DNA from: Hyphomicrobiales bacterium
GTDB taxonomy: Bacteria > Pseudomonadota > Alphaproteobacteria > Rhizobiales > NORP267
Direction of reading: 5' to 3'
DNA length: 57,648 nt
Assembly (NCBI GenBank): GCA_021775855.1
Contig: JAJFGZ010000034.1
Span: 1-57,648, forward strand
Shown here: positions 1-11,542 of the stretch, piece by piece
Position numbering within the stretch: position 1 is the stretch's first letter
How the letters are laid out: the number at the start of each line of letters is the position of its first letter
Notes under the pieces: generated by a model
The model's input: only the letters and a program-made list of their open reading frames with translations
What the model was told of the DNA's origin: nothing
The model's database searches: none
Position numbers and translations under genes: made by a program

Positions 1-171
1 CACACGGTGCCATTCAGTACGCTCTTTTCGCTCGCCGGAATTCTTGTCGCGCCAAGATTCCGACGTCGCGACTGAAAAATTGGCGATGGGTCGGCCGTCC
101 TGTGTGCGACGGATTTCCGGGTCCGCACCCAGATTACCGACGAGAATGACCTTGTTGACGGATCCTGCCAT
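1..171 (-). CDS. ssb: Single-stranded DNA-binding protein SSB, N-terminal part (cut by window edge)
   Basis: The complement of positions 171 to 1 reads as 57 uninterrupted codons from an ATG. It begins [20 protein letters not shown] and continues with VATSESWRD and TEWHRV, the hallmark N-terminus of bacterial SSB (OB fold, first beta strands). The rest of the gene lies outside the window. SSB coats single-stranded DNA during replication, recombination and repair. The gene is divergent from the ICL/PEPM-uvrA pair, and its predicted promoter (330-358) carries an SOS box. An ssb/uvrA divergent pair is a common bacterial arrangement; here an extra gene sits between the shared upstream region and uvrA. 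Confidence 0.95.
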   Translation of the reverse strand, partial: MAGSVNKVILVGNLGADPEIRRTQDGRPIANFSVATSESWRDKNSGERKERTEWHRV

Positions 172-329
172 CCTGACGTGCTCCTCTGTTTTCCATCCGG
201 CACCCGCCAAGCGATCAGCGGAGACTATTGGATATTCATGTAATGCAGGACCATAGGGCCTGTCGTTGTGTAGTTCCAGTGGAACACGGCGTTCCGCCAG
301 GGTTACCCACAAGTCTTGCACTGGTCTCA

Positions 330-358
330 AATATATGTTCTTTTTTTGTTCTATTCAA
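330..358 (-). promoter_or_regulatory. Predicted sigma70-type promoter of ssb
   Basis: On the minus strand a -35 element TTGAAT (358-353) and a -10 element TATATT (335-330) are separated by exactly 17 bp. Transcription would start near 323 and give a leader of about 150 nt before the ssb ATG at 171. The LexA-type box at 337-351 fills the spacer, an ideal position for repression. The elements are read directly from the sequence; promoter activity is inferred. Confidence 0.6.
337..351. promoter_or_regulatory. LexA (SOS) box of the alphaproteobacterial type, GTTC-N7-GTTC
   Basis: The sequence is GTTC-TTTTTTT-GTTC, an exact match to the direct-repeat consensus known for LexA in alphaproteobacteria. 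It lies in the intergenic region between ssb and the ICL/PEPM-uvrA pair. It falls in the spacer of the predicted ssb promoter and 85 bp upstream of the start of the ICL/PEPM gene. Control of ssb is well supported by position; control of the rightward genes is inference, since no clear rightward promoter overlaps the box. Confidence 0.75.
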
Positions 359-435
359 GACGATTCCTGTTGCGGGCCCCATTCGAATGAGATTTACAGT
401 CACACGTCAGTATTTTTACAATCCGGGGAAACGCT

Positions 436-1272
436 TTGACCGAAATCTATGAGCGCGCTGTCCAGTTCCGGAAGTTGCACGAAACGGGCACCTTTATGAT
501 GCCCAATGCGTGGGACGCCGGGTCGGCGAAAATCCTTGCAAAAGAAGGTTTTCCAGCGATTGCCACAACAAGTGCCGGGATCGCTTTTGCGCTTGGCAAA
601 CCGGACTATATGGGCGCTCTGACTCGCGATGAAAATATGGGGGCTATTGAGGCAATTTCCAGGGCCGTGACCTGTCCCGTCAGCGCCGATTCCGAGAATT
701 GTTATGGCAGCGACGGCGCCGGGATTCAGGAAACTATCTGGATGACGCTCGCGACCGGTGCCGTTGGTGCAAGCATCGAAGATTCGCCGCGTGACGGAAC
801 CAATTCGCTCTACGATATAGAAGAAGCGGTCGACCGCGTTGTCGCAGCCGTTGAAGCTGCCAATTCACTCGATTGTCCCCTCACCGTGACCGCACGCGCG
901 GAATGTTTTCTGGTCGGGCATCACGACCCTCTCAACGAGTCTATCAAGCGATTGAACCGCTACGTCGAAGCAGGTGCTCATTGCCTGTATGCGCCCGGGC
1001 CAACCGACCGGGCGACGCTGGAATTACTCGTGCGCGAGGTCAATGGCCCGATCAATGTGGTGGCTGGCCTCTCTGCAGATTCGCTCTCGATTACCGAATT
1101 GGCAGAGATAGGCGTCAGGCGGGTTAGCAATGGCGGGGCATTGGCACGGCTCGCCCTGGCCTCGCTGCAGGCTGCAGCGCGCGAAATGCAGACCAGCGGT
1201 ACGTTTTCTTTTGCGGGCGGAGCGATCCCGGATAAAATCGCGAATGAGATCATGGTGGCGGACAACTCTTGA
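436..1272 (+). CDS. Isocitrate lyase/PEP mutase superfamily protein
   Basis: 278 residues, starting at a TTG (436) with a GGGGAA ribosome site 5 nt upstream; no ATG gives a comparable N-terminus. Signs of the ICL/PEPM TIM-barrel superfamily are N-A-W-D near residues 24-27, PVSADSE near 81-87 (metal-binding Asp as in VDAD of lyases) and IED near 114-116. Members cleave or rearrange C-C or P-C bonds of 2-oxo or 2-hydroxy acids with Mg2+: 2-methylisocitrate lyase, oxaloacetate decarboxylase and PEP mutase are examples. The lyase KKCGH motif is absent, so it belongs to the uncharacterised, oxaloacetate-decarboxylase-like subgroup and the substrate is unknown. uvrA follows after 63 nt on the same strand, so cotranscription is likely. 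A link to the SOS box upstream is possible. Confidence 0.85.
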   Translation: MTEIYERAVQFRKLHETGTFMMPNAWDAGSAKILAKEGFPAIATTSAGIAFALGKPDYMGALTRDENMGAIEAISRAVTCPVSADSENCYGSDGAGIQETIWMTLATGAVGASIEDSPRDGTNSLYDIEEAVDRVVAAVEAANSLDCPLTVTARAECFLVGHHDPLNESIKRLNRYVEAGAHCLYAPGPTDRATLELLVREVNGPINVVAGLSADSLSITELAEIGVRRVSNGGALARLALASLQAAAREMQTSGTFSFAGGAIPDKIANEIMVADNS

Positions 1273-1335
1273 TCGGGCAAATTTCAACATTGGCGTCTTG
1301 TCGTTCCTGCTAACGGGGATTAAATCTCTGCTCAC

Positions 1336-4218
<2,883 letters not shown>

Positions 4219-4233
4219 GCAAACCTGGATCTT

Positions 4234-4923
4234 TTAGGACTGACGGCTCGCCGCCGGCGTGATGCCAGGGAACGGGATATCGGGGTCCTCCCGTTGTTCG
4301 TCAAATTCGTACCAGTCCTCTAGCGAGATTACGATCGGATCCTCACCATTGTCCCGCCACCAGGAATCGATAGCCCATTCGTTGCCGCCTTCATGAGCCT
4401 GGAGAACTGCGGTCCAATGAGGCCAGCGACCGTCCAACCAATATCCACGAATTTCGGGCCGGCGTACCTTATGGTATTTCAAGAGCCCGTTCGCCTCCAT
4501 CACGATCAGGTAGCTCGTCGTGTTGGTCGATTCATCGATGCAATCCTGCTGGGTTCTGTCGCCAACGCCCCGTGCTTCGATTTTTGCCCGGTCGGCGGAC
4601 GTCCCGGTTTCGCTGCCAACCCGTGTTTCCAGATAGGCAATGGCCGATTGCACGGCCTTGCGCTCGCCGGCCTCGGAATCTTCGACCCTGGCAAAGATCG
4701 CCCGGAGCCGGTCCATATCCTGATCGTTGATCGTGACTTTGGTCTCGAACCGACAGCCATAACCACTGCAAACCGTCACAAGATTCCCACGCGGTGAGGT
4801 CAGCTCGAAATTATAAAAAAAGTCGGTCGGTGCGCCTTCACGTCCTGATACACAACCGGCAAGGATGGCAGTCGCGGTTGCTGCAAAGAACAGCCCTTTG
4901 TTGTTTTTCAAAGTGCGCATCAT
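4234..4923 (-). CDS. Putative lipoprotein, paralogue A of a tandem pair
   Basis: 229 residues. The signal peptide ends in a lipobox LAGC, with lipidated Cys24. I do not recognise a named family. It is clearly homologous to the next gene (4931-5605). Shared features are a CxGYxCR pair (C52, C57), DCIDE (C128), LLKYH, LDGRxPH (H169), AIDSW (D186), NGExP and a final DW. Cys-His-Asp in this order resembles transglutaminase-like or papain-like cysteine hydrolases, but no database comparison was possible, so this is only a suggestion. Probably periplasmic, membrane anchored. The gene begins 7 nt after the stop of the paralogue and is surely cotranscribed with it. Convergent with uvrA. Confidence 0.8.
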   Translation of the reverse strand: MMRTLKNNKGLFFAATATAILAGCVSGREGAPTDFFYNFELTSPRGNLVTVCSGYGCRFETKVTINDQDMDRLRAIFARVEDSEAGERKAVQSAIAYLETRVGSETGTSADRAKIEARGVGDRTQQDCIDESTNTTSYLIVMEANGLLKYHKVRRPEIRGYWLDGRWPHWTAVLQAHEGGNEWAIDSWWRDNGEDPIVISLEDWYEFDEQREDPDIPFPGITPAASRQS

Positions 4924-4930
4924 CTTGCTA

Positions 4931-5605
4931 TCAAATCCCGTTTGGATATCTGGCCCGATACATAGCCGAAGACGATGTATCCTTCCAATCCTGCAATGTC
5001 ATCACAACCGGTTCCTCGCCATTGGCAAAAATCCATGAATCGATGGCATATGGCTCACCTGTTTCATTTTCCAGCAACAACGCCGTTACATGCGGATAGC
5101 GCCCGTCCAGTAAAAAACCCTTGGAAATCGGGTGACCAATGGTGTGGTACTTTAGCAGGCCGAGGTTGCGGATAACCATCATGTAACTGGTCGAATTGGC
5201 AGCTTCATCGATGCAATCCAGCTGCGCCGGATCGCTGCCGCTCAAAAGGTCCCGGTAATCCCGGTCGGCTGCGGTCCCTGCAATCGGAGCCACACGGTCC
5301 TCGAGCCAGGCGATTGTCGTAGCGATGGCTGCTCTTTCTGCGGCGGGACCAGCCTGACCCGGTGCCATCAACTTTCTGATCTGATCCAGTTCGTGCGCGC
5401 GGAGGGCAATTGCGGTTTTTAACCTGCACTCGTAGCCATGACAAACGAACAGCCTCTGCATATTTGGCGCACTGACCGCATAGGAATTCAGATAAATTTC
5501 GGGGCTGCGCAACGTCGGGCTGCTGCACGCCGCAACCAAAAAAAGGGTCGCAGCGATTGCACCAACTGGGCGCCTTACATTGGCTTTCAACAGCAATTTG
5601 GTCAT
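4931..5605 (-). CDS. Putative lipoprotein, paralogue B of a tandem pair
   Basis: 224 residues with signal peptide and lipobox LVAAC (Cys27). It shares with its downstream neighbour the CxGYxCR pair (C55, C60), DCIDEAAN (C131), LLKYH, LDGRYPH (H172), YAIDSW (D189) and NGEEP. The Cys-to-His spacing (41) and His-to-Asp spacing (17) are identical in both copies, while the residues between are diverged. This suggests selection on these positions. The function is unknown; a cysteine-hydrolase-like or cross-linking role in the envelope is a guess. First gene of the two-gene unit, divergent from trmFO with about 115 nt between them. Confidence 0.8.
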   Translation of the reverse strand: MTKLLLKANVRRPVGAIAATLFLVAACSSPTLRSPEIYLNSYAVSAPNMQRLFVCHGYECRLKTAIALRAHELDQIRKLMAPGQAGPAAERAAIATTIAWLEDRVAPIAGTAADRDYRDLLSGSDPAQLDCIDEAANSTSYMMVIRNLGLLKYHTIGHPISKGFLLDGRYPHVTALLLENETGEPYAIDSWIFANGEEPVVMTLQDWKDTSSSAMYRARYPNGI

Positions 5606-5721
5606 CCAACAACAGTTCCGCTACGCACCATCAGCGGAAATATTCATAACACGCAAGGTACTCCGAAAAAATAACTTTCCGTTGATTGCAACCTGTTCCT
5701 TTCCCACCTATTTTCCAACCC

Positions 5722-7149
5722 ATGTCAAAGAGCAAACACATCTCCCCAGTCCATGTCGTCGGTGGCGGCCTGGCCGGATCCGAAGCCAGTTGGCAGATTG
5801 CCGAGGCCGGCGTTCCAGTAGTCCTGCATGAGATGCGGCCGGACCGGACGACGGATGTCCATCAAACCGACGGACTGGCGGAACTAGTCTGTTCGAATTC
5901 ATTTCGCTCCGACGATGCCCTGAACAACGCAGTAGGTCTGCTTCACGAAGAAATGCGGCGCTGCAATTCGCTGATCATGCAGGCGGGCGATCGAAACCGG
6001 GTGCCCGCCGGGTCCGCAATGGCGGTCGACCGCGACGGATTTTCAAACAGTGTTTCGGCCGCCCTTGAAGACCATCCGAACGTAACAATCCTACGTGAAG
6101 AAGTGTCCAACTTGCCGCCCGCTGATTGGGACAATGTGATTATCGCAACGGGACCCCTCACCTCGCCAGCGCTTGGCGAAGCGATTCAGCAAATTACCGG
6201 CGAAACGGAGTTGGCATTTTTCGACGCAATTGCACCCATCGTTCATAAAGACACGATCAACATGGACATCGCCTGGTACCAGTCCCGGTACGACAAGGAA
6301 ACGGCTGGTGGCGTTGAGGGTCCGGGCGGGATTGGAGCGGATTACATAAACTGCCCGATGAACAAAGAACAATATGACACCTTTATTGCTGCGCTTAACG
6401 ATGGCGAGAAAACTGATTTCGCGGAGTGGGAACAGAACACCCCCTATTTTGACGGTTGCCTGCCAATCGAAGTCATGGCGGCGCGCGGCGTGGAAACCCT
6501 GCGGTTCGGTCCGCTGAAACCGGTAGGCCTGACCAATCCACACGCACCCGACGTTAAATCCTATGCCGTCATCCAGCTCCGCCAAGACAACGCGTTGGCG
6601 ACGCTGTATAATATGGTTGGTTTTCAAACCAAACTGAAACACGGGGAACAGGTCCGGATTTTTCGTACCATTCCCGGGCTGGAAGAAGCTGAATTCGCCC
6701 GTCTTGGCGGATTACACCGCAATACTTTTTTGAATAGCCCCCAACTTCTGGATCCCGAATTGCGACTTCGTGCTGATACACGCATCCGGTTCGCTGGACA
6801 GATTACGGGCTGCGAGGGCTATATTGAAAGCGCTGCGATCGGACTATATACCGGCCGCCTGGCCGCAGCAGAGCGTTTGGCACTCGAGCGGCCCCCTCTC
6901 CCGCCGACAACCGCGATGGGTGCGCTTTTGGCGCATATCACTGGCGGACATATCGGTGATGACAACACCGGTTCAAAAACGCGGAGTTTTCAACCGATGA
7001 ACATTAATTTTGGCCTGTTTCCAGAAATCGAGTTCAGCAACCAGATTGACGGGCGGCGGGCGCGCGGGCGCGAGAAACGCCGCCTGAAACGCACCGCCAT
7101 CTGTCACCGCGCGCTTGACGATATAGACCAATGGCTGGCAGCGAGCTAA
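5722..7149 (+). CDS. trmFO: Methylenetetrahydrofolate-tRNA-(uracil-5-)-methyltransferase
   Basis: 475 residues from ATG 5722. An in-frame TTG 36 nt upstream is less likely, because the family starts just before the dinucleotide fold. The FAD-binding motif [11 protein letters not shown] is at residues 8-18. Other family signatures are [16 protein letters not shown] and [16 protein letters not shown]. The enzyme makes 5-methyluridine at tRNA position 54 using methylenetetrahydrofolate as carbon donor and FADH2 as reductant, in contrast to SAM-dependent TrmA. The last 4 nt overlap the convergent gene at 7146-7958. Confidence 0.97.
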   Translation: MSKSKHISPVHVVGGGLAGSEASWQIAEAGVPVVLHEMRPDRTTDVHQTDGLAELVCSNSFRSDDALNNAVGLLHEEMRRCNSLIMQAGDRNRVPAGSAMAVDRDGFSNSVSAALEDHPNVTILREEVSNLPPADWDNVIIATGPLTSPALGEAIQQITGETELAFFDAIAPIVHKDTINMDIAWYQSRYDKETAGGVEGPGGIGADYINCPMNKEQYDTFIAALNDGEKTDFAEWEQNTPYFDGCLPIEVMAARGVETLRFGPLKPVGLTNPHAPDVKSYAVIQLRQDNALATLYNMVGFQTKLKHGEQVRIFRTIPGLEEAEFARLGGLHRNTFLNSPQLLDPELRLRADTRIRFAGQITGCEGYIESAAIGLYTGRLAAAERLALERPPLPPTTAMGALLAHITGGHIGDDNTGSKTRSFQPMNINFGLFPEIEFSNQIDGRRARGREKRRLKRTAICHRALDDIDQWLAAS

Positions 7150-7958
7150 AGACGGCCGGAGCGGATCGCCTGCCAAATCCTCCACTGCGCCAGAAACGGG
7201 TTGGGTGGGCGCCAATTGCCCGAAGCACCTAGTCCAGAATATGCCGCCAGATAGGCAAATGCCGGACGCAGCTCCCTGGGCAACCGGTTGAATGCGGTAG
7301 AGGCGCGTGATTGCCGCTCAAGCGCTAACCCGCCCAACAAAGCATATGTTTTTTCACCTTCCCCGGTTTTGCTCGCGGAGCTGGGTGTCTGTTCGATTAA
7401 ATCCCGCGATACCAGATAGCGTGCAAAACCACGACCGTCGCCGATACATTTCAGCAGGAGAATATAGCCCGCATAGTTGGTGAGGTCGGCCACTTCGCCA
7501 GCAATCCGTCCAGGTTGGCCCGCTAATATCTCGACGGCGAGGGTCAGAATTGGCAGTTGCACACCGACCGTGCGTTCTTCCATTGCCAATCGGTTTTTTG
7601 CGTCTTCCTGAAATATTTCACTCCATGTGTCGAGATAGTCGTGTAGCAGCCCAACCGTCAGATCGTTGGCATCAATCGTTGTGCAGAGCGCATCTGCAAC
7701 CGGATTTCCACTCCGTCCCTTCTCGTGATGAACTTTAAGCCAATCGCGCCACCATTGGATGCGTATCTCTCCGGCCAGGGGTTCGGTTACGCGGTCCGCG
7801 ATTGCCTGGATTTCCAGATCAAAGGCATAGAGGGCTAGCAGATGGACGCGGATCGCGCGCGGGGTCAGGATAGCCGCGAGATAACGCTCTCTATCTGCCT
7901 GCCGTACCAGGTTTGCAATGTAGCGCGACTGTTCACTGCCGAAATTGCCCGATGCCAT
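7146..7958 (-). CDS. NDUFAF6-like squalene/phytoene synthase-fold protein
   Basis: 270 residues. It has the all-alpha squalene/phytoene synthase fold, recognisable from [25 protein letters not shown] and the [17 protein letters not shown] region. The Asp-rich DxxxD prenyl-diphosphate sites of true synthases are replaced, and the [13 protein letters not shown] stretch fits the NDUFAF6 (C8orf38) branch, which helps assemble respiratory complex I in mitochondria. The bacterial role is presumed similar. It lies 3 nt downstream of the Mth938/NDUFAF3-like gene and in the secDF cluster. A carotenoid or hopanoid synthase is unlikely, as no other isoprenoid gene is near. Confidence 0.85.
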   Translation of the reverse strand: MASGNFGSEQSRYIANLVRQADRERYLAAILTPRAIRVHLLALYAFDLEIQAIADRVTEPLAGEIRIQWWRDWLKVHHEKGRSGNPVADALCTTIDANDLTVGLLHDYLDTWSEIFQEDAKNRLAMEERTVGVQLPILTLAVEILAGQPGRIAGEVADLTNYAGYILLLKCIGDGRGFARYLVSRDLIEQTPSSASKTGEGEKTYALLGGLALERQSRASTAFNRLPRELRPAFAYLAAYSGLGASGNWRPPNPFLAQWRIWQAIRSGRL

Positions 7959-7961
7959 GCC

Positions 7962-8333
7962 CTACTTTACAGCAATGAGAGCTGCTGCGAACCGGCGCTT
8001 TTCCGGCAGCACCACGTTCCACGTTCGGGCTGCCGCACCTGTCGACATGATATCGAGGTTTATGCCATGAGACCGCAACTTCGTGTGGAGCGCCGCAGGG
8101 ACAATTTGATGCTCGTCCCCGGTGCCGAGGAGAAGAAAATCAACCATGGCGGATTCTTCGAAAAGCGGATCAAAATCATCCTGAACCAGATCAGCGAAAG
8201 TTTCCGGTCGCCAGCCGTGGACCCCGCTGGGCAGGATCAGAATCGATCCCTGATGGGACATATCGGCAAAACGAAATCCACCATTCCCGTATGCGTCGAT
8301 CAATGGATTGCCGGGATAATGGGGGTTCGGCAT
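7962..8333 (-). CDS. Mth938-like domain protein (DUF498), NDUFAF3 homologue
   Basis: 123 residues from ATG 8333, 15 nt after the secF stop. The longer reading frame to 8393 would overlap secF by 46 nt and lacks support. The Mth938 domain is seen in IDAYGNGGFRF, GSILILPSGVHGW, DFLLLGTG and GINLDIMSTGAAARTWNVV, matching eukaryotic NDUFAF3 and bacterial DUF498 proteins. In mitochondria NDUFAF3 works with NDUFAF4 in early complex I assembly. The bacterial function is not firmly established. Its tight linkage to the NDUFAF6-like gene and secDF suggests a membrane-assembly role. Confidence 0.88.
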   Translation of the reverse strand: MPNPHYPGNPLIDAYGNGGFRFADMSHQGSILILPSGVHGWRPETFADLVQDDFDPLFEESAMVDFLLLGTGDEHQIVPAALHTKLRSHGINLDIMSTGAAARTWNVVLPEKRRFAAALIAVK

Positions 8334-8347
8334 GATGATGGGATGCC

Positions 8348-9286
8348 TCAGGAGGTGCGGGTTTGAGGTCCTGAATCGGAACTTTTGGACCAATCACGTT
8401 TGGTTCCCAAAACTGTCAACATGGGTGCCGCAACAAAGATCGACGAGTAGGTGCCAACGAATACACCCCAGATCATCGCAAACGTGAATCCCCGGATGAC
8501 TTCACCACCGAGGATGTAGAGTGAAAATAACGCGATCAGTGTGGTCAAAGAGGTCAGTACCGTGCGCGACAGGGTCTGATTGATCGAATTGTCCAACAAT
8601 TGGGGTAGCGCTAGTTTTTTATACCGGCGCAAATTTTCACGGACCCGGTCATATACAACGACCGTATCGTTCAACGAATAGCCGACAATAGTCAAAATCG
8701 CGGCAATAATCGAGAGCCCGAATTCGAGTTGGAGAATCGAAAATAAACCGATTGTCAGTAAGACGTCATGGACCAGGGCCGCAATCGCGCCGATCGCGAA
8801 CTGCCATTCGAACCGGAACCAGATATAGACCAGCACCGCAAAAATCGCCGCGAATACAGCGATCGCTCCGGTCTGCGCCAATTCACTGCTGACCTTGGGG
8901 CCAACGACCTCCACGCGGCGGTATTCTACCGAGTCACCAAGAACCTCTTTCAGCCGCGAAATAACGGCTTGTTGTGCCTGCTCCCCGCCAGGCTGCTGCT
9001 CTACGCGGATCAAGACTTCATTGGGGGCACCAAATTCCTGAATTTCAGTGTCCCCGACATTTGCTGTCGAAATCACGGACCGCAGGGCGCCGATATCGGC
9101 GGGACCATCGGTCGTTTGAATTTCGATCAAGGTACCGCCCTTGAAATCAATTCCATAGTTCAACCCGAAAGTCAGAAAGGTGACAATCGAGATTACTGCA
9201 AGAACCCCTGAAAAGATGAAGGCAATTCGATGAAACCCCATAAACGGGACTTTTGTTTCGTGTGGGACGAGATGGATCGGGAACAT
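8348..9286 (-). CDS. secF: Protein translocase subunit SecF
   Basis: 312 residues, six predicted membrane segments. The first is followed by FGLNYGIDFKGGT, and the periplasmic P1-like part carries the conserved VEYRRVEVVGPKVSSEL stretch. The late TM region includes IVGYSLNDTVVVYDRVREN, the RND-type signature. With SecD it forms the proton-driven RND complex that assists SecYEG export on the periplasmic side. It lies 9 nt downstream of secD. The C-terminus has a short hydrophilic tail. Confidence 0.97.
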   Translation of the reverse strand: MFPIHLVPHETKVPFMGFHRIAFIFSGVLAVISIVTFLTFGLNYGIDFKGGTLIEIQTTDGPADIGALRSVISTANVGDTEIQEFGAPNEVLIRVEQQPGGEQAQQAVISRLKEVLGDSVEYRRVEVVGPKVSSELAQTGAIAVFAAIFAVLVYIWFRFEWQFAIGAIAALVHDVLLTIGLFSILQLEFGLSIIAAILTIVGYSLNDTVVVYDRVRENLRRYKKLALPQLLDNSINQTLSRTVLTSLTTLIALFSLYILGGEVIRGFTFAMIWGVFVGTYSSIFVAAPMLTVLGTKRDWSKSSDSGPQTRTS

Positions 9287-9295
9287 GGGGCGAGC

Positions 9296-10903
9296 CTAAA
9301 TGGGCAAAGATGAAGGACGGCGGCGGCGAATCCAGAACGAAATTATCAGCCGGGATAATGTGAATGCCGTAAATACCGATGTAACGATGCCGATTGCGAG
9401 GGTTACGGCAAAACCACGTATCGGACCCGACCCGAGTTGGAACAGGATGATTGCCGCAATGAAGGTCGTGATATTGGCATCCAGGATCGTCGAGAGCGCG
9501 CGTTTATAACCGGTTTCAATCGACGCGATGGCAGATCGTCCGGCATAAATTTCTTCTCGAATACGCTCGAATATCAATACATTGGCGTCCACCGCCATAC
9601 CGATGGTCAATACAATACCAGCAATGCCGGGCAAGGTCAGGGTTGCTTGGAGGAGTGACAACAGCCCGATAATCAGGGCGATATTGACCGCTAGTGCGAT
9701 GTTCGCCACCAGTCCGAACAGGCTGTAGGACAGCACCATGAATACCAGCACGGCAAGCAGACCGATGATGGAAGCAATACGCCCCGCAGCAACGGAATCG
9801 GCACCCAGGCCGGGGCCAACTGTGCGTTCCTCCACAATGGTGAGTTTTGCGGGCAATGCGCCTGCCCTCAACAGAATCGCAAGATCGGTTGCAGATTCGA
9901 CCGAAAAATTGCCACTGATTTGGCCCGAACCACCCAGGATAGCCTGTTGAATGACGGGAGCGCTAACAACCTGATCATCGAGCACAATGGCGAACGGCCG
10001 GCCGACATTGGCCTGGGTCGCTGCCGCAAACCGCTGGCCGCCCTGGGTATCAAACCGGAACAAGACGATGGGCTCATTGTTGCGGGAATCAAACCCCGGC
10101 TGGGCGTCGACAAGATTTTCACCGCTGACAAGAACACGTTTTTCCACCAGATAGGGAATCGCGGGTTCATCAATCGTATAAAGAACCTCAGATCCGGGTG
10201 GAACCCGGGTTGCCAATGCCTGCTGCGCTGTTATCGACTGATCCACCATGCGGAAGAATAGTTTGGCAGTCTGCCCGAGTAGTGCTTTCAACCGCTCCGG
10301 GTCTTTCAGACCTGGAACCTGCACCAGAATACGATCTTCACCCTGGCGCTGGATCGTGGGTTCCGTCGTCCCCAATTCGTCGATCCTGCGTCGGACGATT
10401 TCAACAGACTGGATGACGGCGGAGCGGACCCGTTCGGACATGCCGTCTTCAGTGAGCCGCAGAATCAATGCGCCGTCGTCTGCGTCTTCAATCACCACTT
10501 CGTTAACGCCCCCACCCGTCAACAGCGAGCCGCCAATTGGGGTTTCGAGACTGCTCAAACTGTCTGTGGCTTCGGCGCGTTGTTCTTCGTTGCGAATGCG
10601 GACCTGGACCTGCCTGTCCCCGACACGAAGACCGGTATATCCGATCCGGGCCTCTCGGAGGTTGCTCCTGATATCATCGCGCAAAGTCTCAAGACGCTCT
10701 TCGATGACAGAATCGCGATCAACTTCGAGCAGCATGTGGGACCCGCCCTGGAGATCGAGACCCAGGACAATCTGTTGTCTGGGTAACCAGCTTGGGAGAC
10801 TATTCAGGTCCTCAGCATCAAAAAAGTTGGGGAGAGCCAATAATATGCCGACAAGGCTTATAAGGCTCACCAGCACTGTTTTCCATGTGGAAAAATGTAG
10901 CAT
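9296..10903 (-). CDS. secD: Protein translocase subunit SecD
   Basis: 535 residues, normal for the short alphaproteobacterial SecD. The N-terminal TM helix is followed by GLDLQGGSHMLLEVD, the large periplasmic domain with TTEPTIQRQGEDRILVQVPG, and five C-terminal TM segments with the RND signature GIAGIVLTIGMAVDANVLIFERIREE. It partners SecF and YajC in the SecDF-YajC holotranslocon. Gene order yajC-secD-secF is the standard operon; 56 nt separate it from yajC and 9 nt from secF. Confidence 0.98.
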   Translation of the reverse strand: MLHFSTWKTVLVSLISLVGILLALPNFFDAEDLNSLPSWLPRQQIVLGLDLQGGSHMLLEVDRDSVIEERLETLRDDIRSNLREARIGYTGLRVGDRQVQVRIRNEEQRAEATDSLSSLETPIGGSLLTGGGVNEVVIEDADDGALILRLTEDGMSERVRSAVIQSVEIVRRRIDELGTTEPTIQRQGEDRILVQVPGLKDPERLKALLGQTAKLFFRMVDQSITAQQALATRVPPGSEVLYTIDEPAIPYLVEKRVLVSGENLVDAQPGFDSRNNEPIVLFRFDTQGGQRFAAATQANVGRPFAIVLDDQVVSAPVIQQAILGGSGQISGNFSVESATDLAILLRAGALPAKLTIVEERTVGPGLGADSVAAGRIASIIGLLAVLVFMVLSYSLFGLVANIALAVNIALIIGLLSLLQATLTLPGIAGIVLTIGMAVDANVLIFERIREEIYAGRSAIASIETGYKRALSTILDANITTFIAAIILFQLGSGPIRGFAVTLAIGIVTSVFTAFTLSRLIISFWIRRRRPSSLPI

Positions 10904-10959
10904 GGGCGAAAAATCTGACCTGCTTAATGATCGTTACCGTACCAGGCACGGATAACCAG

Positions 10960-11298
10960 TTACTTGCTGCTTTTGACCGGCTCGGTGCGACCACGGACGT
11001 CGGAAATCATGCTGCGCATGACACGCACTTTTACGCCTTTGGAAATTTCAACTTCGACGTCGTCGGCGTCATCGGTAACCTTGGAAATTTTTCCCATCAG
11101 GCCACCGTTGGTGACGATCTGATCTCCGCGGCGAACGGACGCAACCATTTCACGATGCTCGCGGGCGCGCTTCTGCTGGGGCCGCAAAATCAAAAAATAT
11201 ATAACAACGAATATCAGGACGAATGGAATTATCTGGAACAGGAGACCCCCGCCGTCAGTTGAACCTGCGCCCTGCGCGAAGGCTTGAGTTATGAACAT
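10960..11298 (-). CDS. yajC: Preprotein translocase subunit YajC
   Basis: 112 residues from ATG 11298. The longer frame to 11358 would begin upstream of the likely transcription start and has no family support. A single TM helix (IIPFVLIFVVIYFLIL) is followed by the classic RPQQKR motif and the VRRGDQIVTNGGLMGKI domain. Small inner-membrane partner of SecDF. First gene of the yajC-secDF operon, with a predicted promoter at 11331-11358. Confidence 0.95.
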   Translation of the reverse strand: MFITQAFAQGAGSTDGGGLLFQIIPFVLIFVVIYFLILRPQQKRAREHREMVASVRRGDQIVTNGGLMGKISKVTDDADDVEVEISKGVKVRVMRSMISDVRGRTEPVKSSK

Positions 11299-11330
11299 CG
11301 ATATTCTCCATTCCCCGTTGGAATTGTGTG

Positions 11331-11358
11331 ATTTTATCTCGCGGTCGACTAGGACCAA
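11331..11358 (-). promoter_or_regulatory. Predicted promoter of the yajC-secDF operon
   Basis: On the minus strand, -35 TTGGTC (11358-11353) and -10 TAAAAT (11336-11331) are 16 bp apart. Transcription would start near 11324, about 26 nt before the yajC ATG. One copy of a 16-bp direct repeat fills the spacer and the second lies immediately upstream, suggesting regulation. Inferred from sequence only. Confidence 0.45.
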
Positions 11359-11380
11359 TATGTTGCGGTCGACTAGGACC
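11341..11380. repeat. Tandem 16-bp direct repeat between yajC and the DUF815 gene
   Basis: GCGGTCGACTAGGACC occurs at 11341-11356 and again, without mismatch, at 11365-11380, a period of 24 bp. Each copy is followed by an ATAT tract, and each contains the interrupted palindrome GGTC-N6-GACC. A TATAAT sequence (11383-11388) follows the second copy. It is placed over the predicted leftward promoter, so a regulator-binding site is plausible; a recent small duplication is the alternative. Confidence 0.7.
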
Positions 11381-11542
11381 TATATAATGCATGTCGGCGC
11401 CGCGACTATAGCGATCGAACCATTTTTTGCAAAGGACATCCTGGCCGCTTTGGTATCCCGTAAATCGATGCTAAGACGTTTGCCTGTGGGCAGAATTCAT
11501 TGGAATACAGTGGACTATGGAAACGTGTTAAAGACCCCTTCA

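Noticed and set aside
10248-10955. Ser/Arg-rich rightward open frame of 235 codons
   Set aside because: Antisense to secD; no family features.
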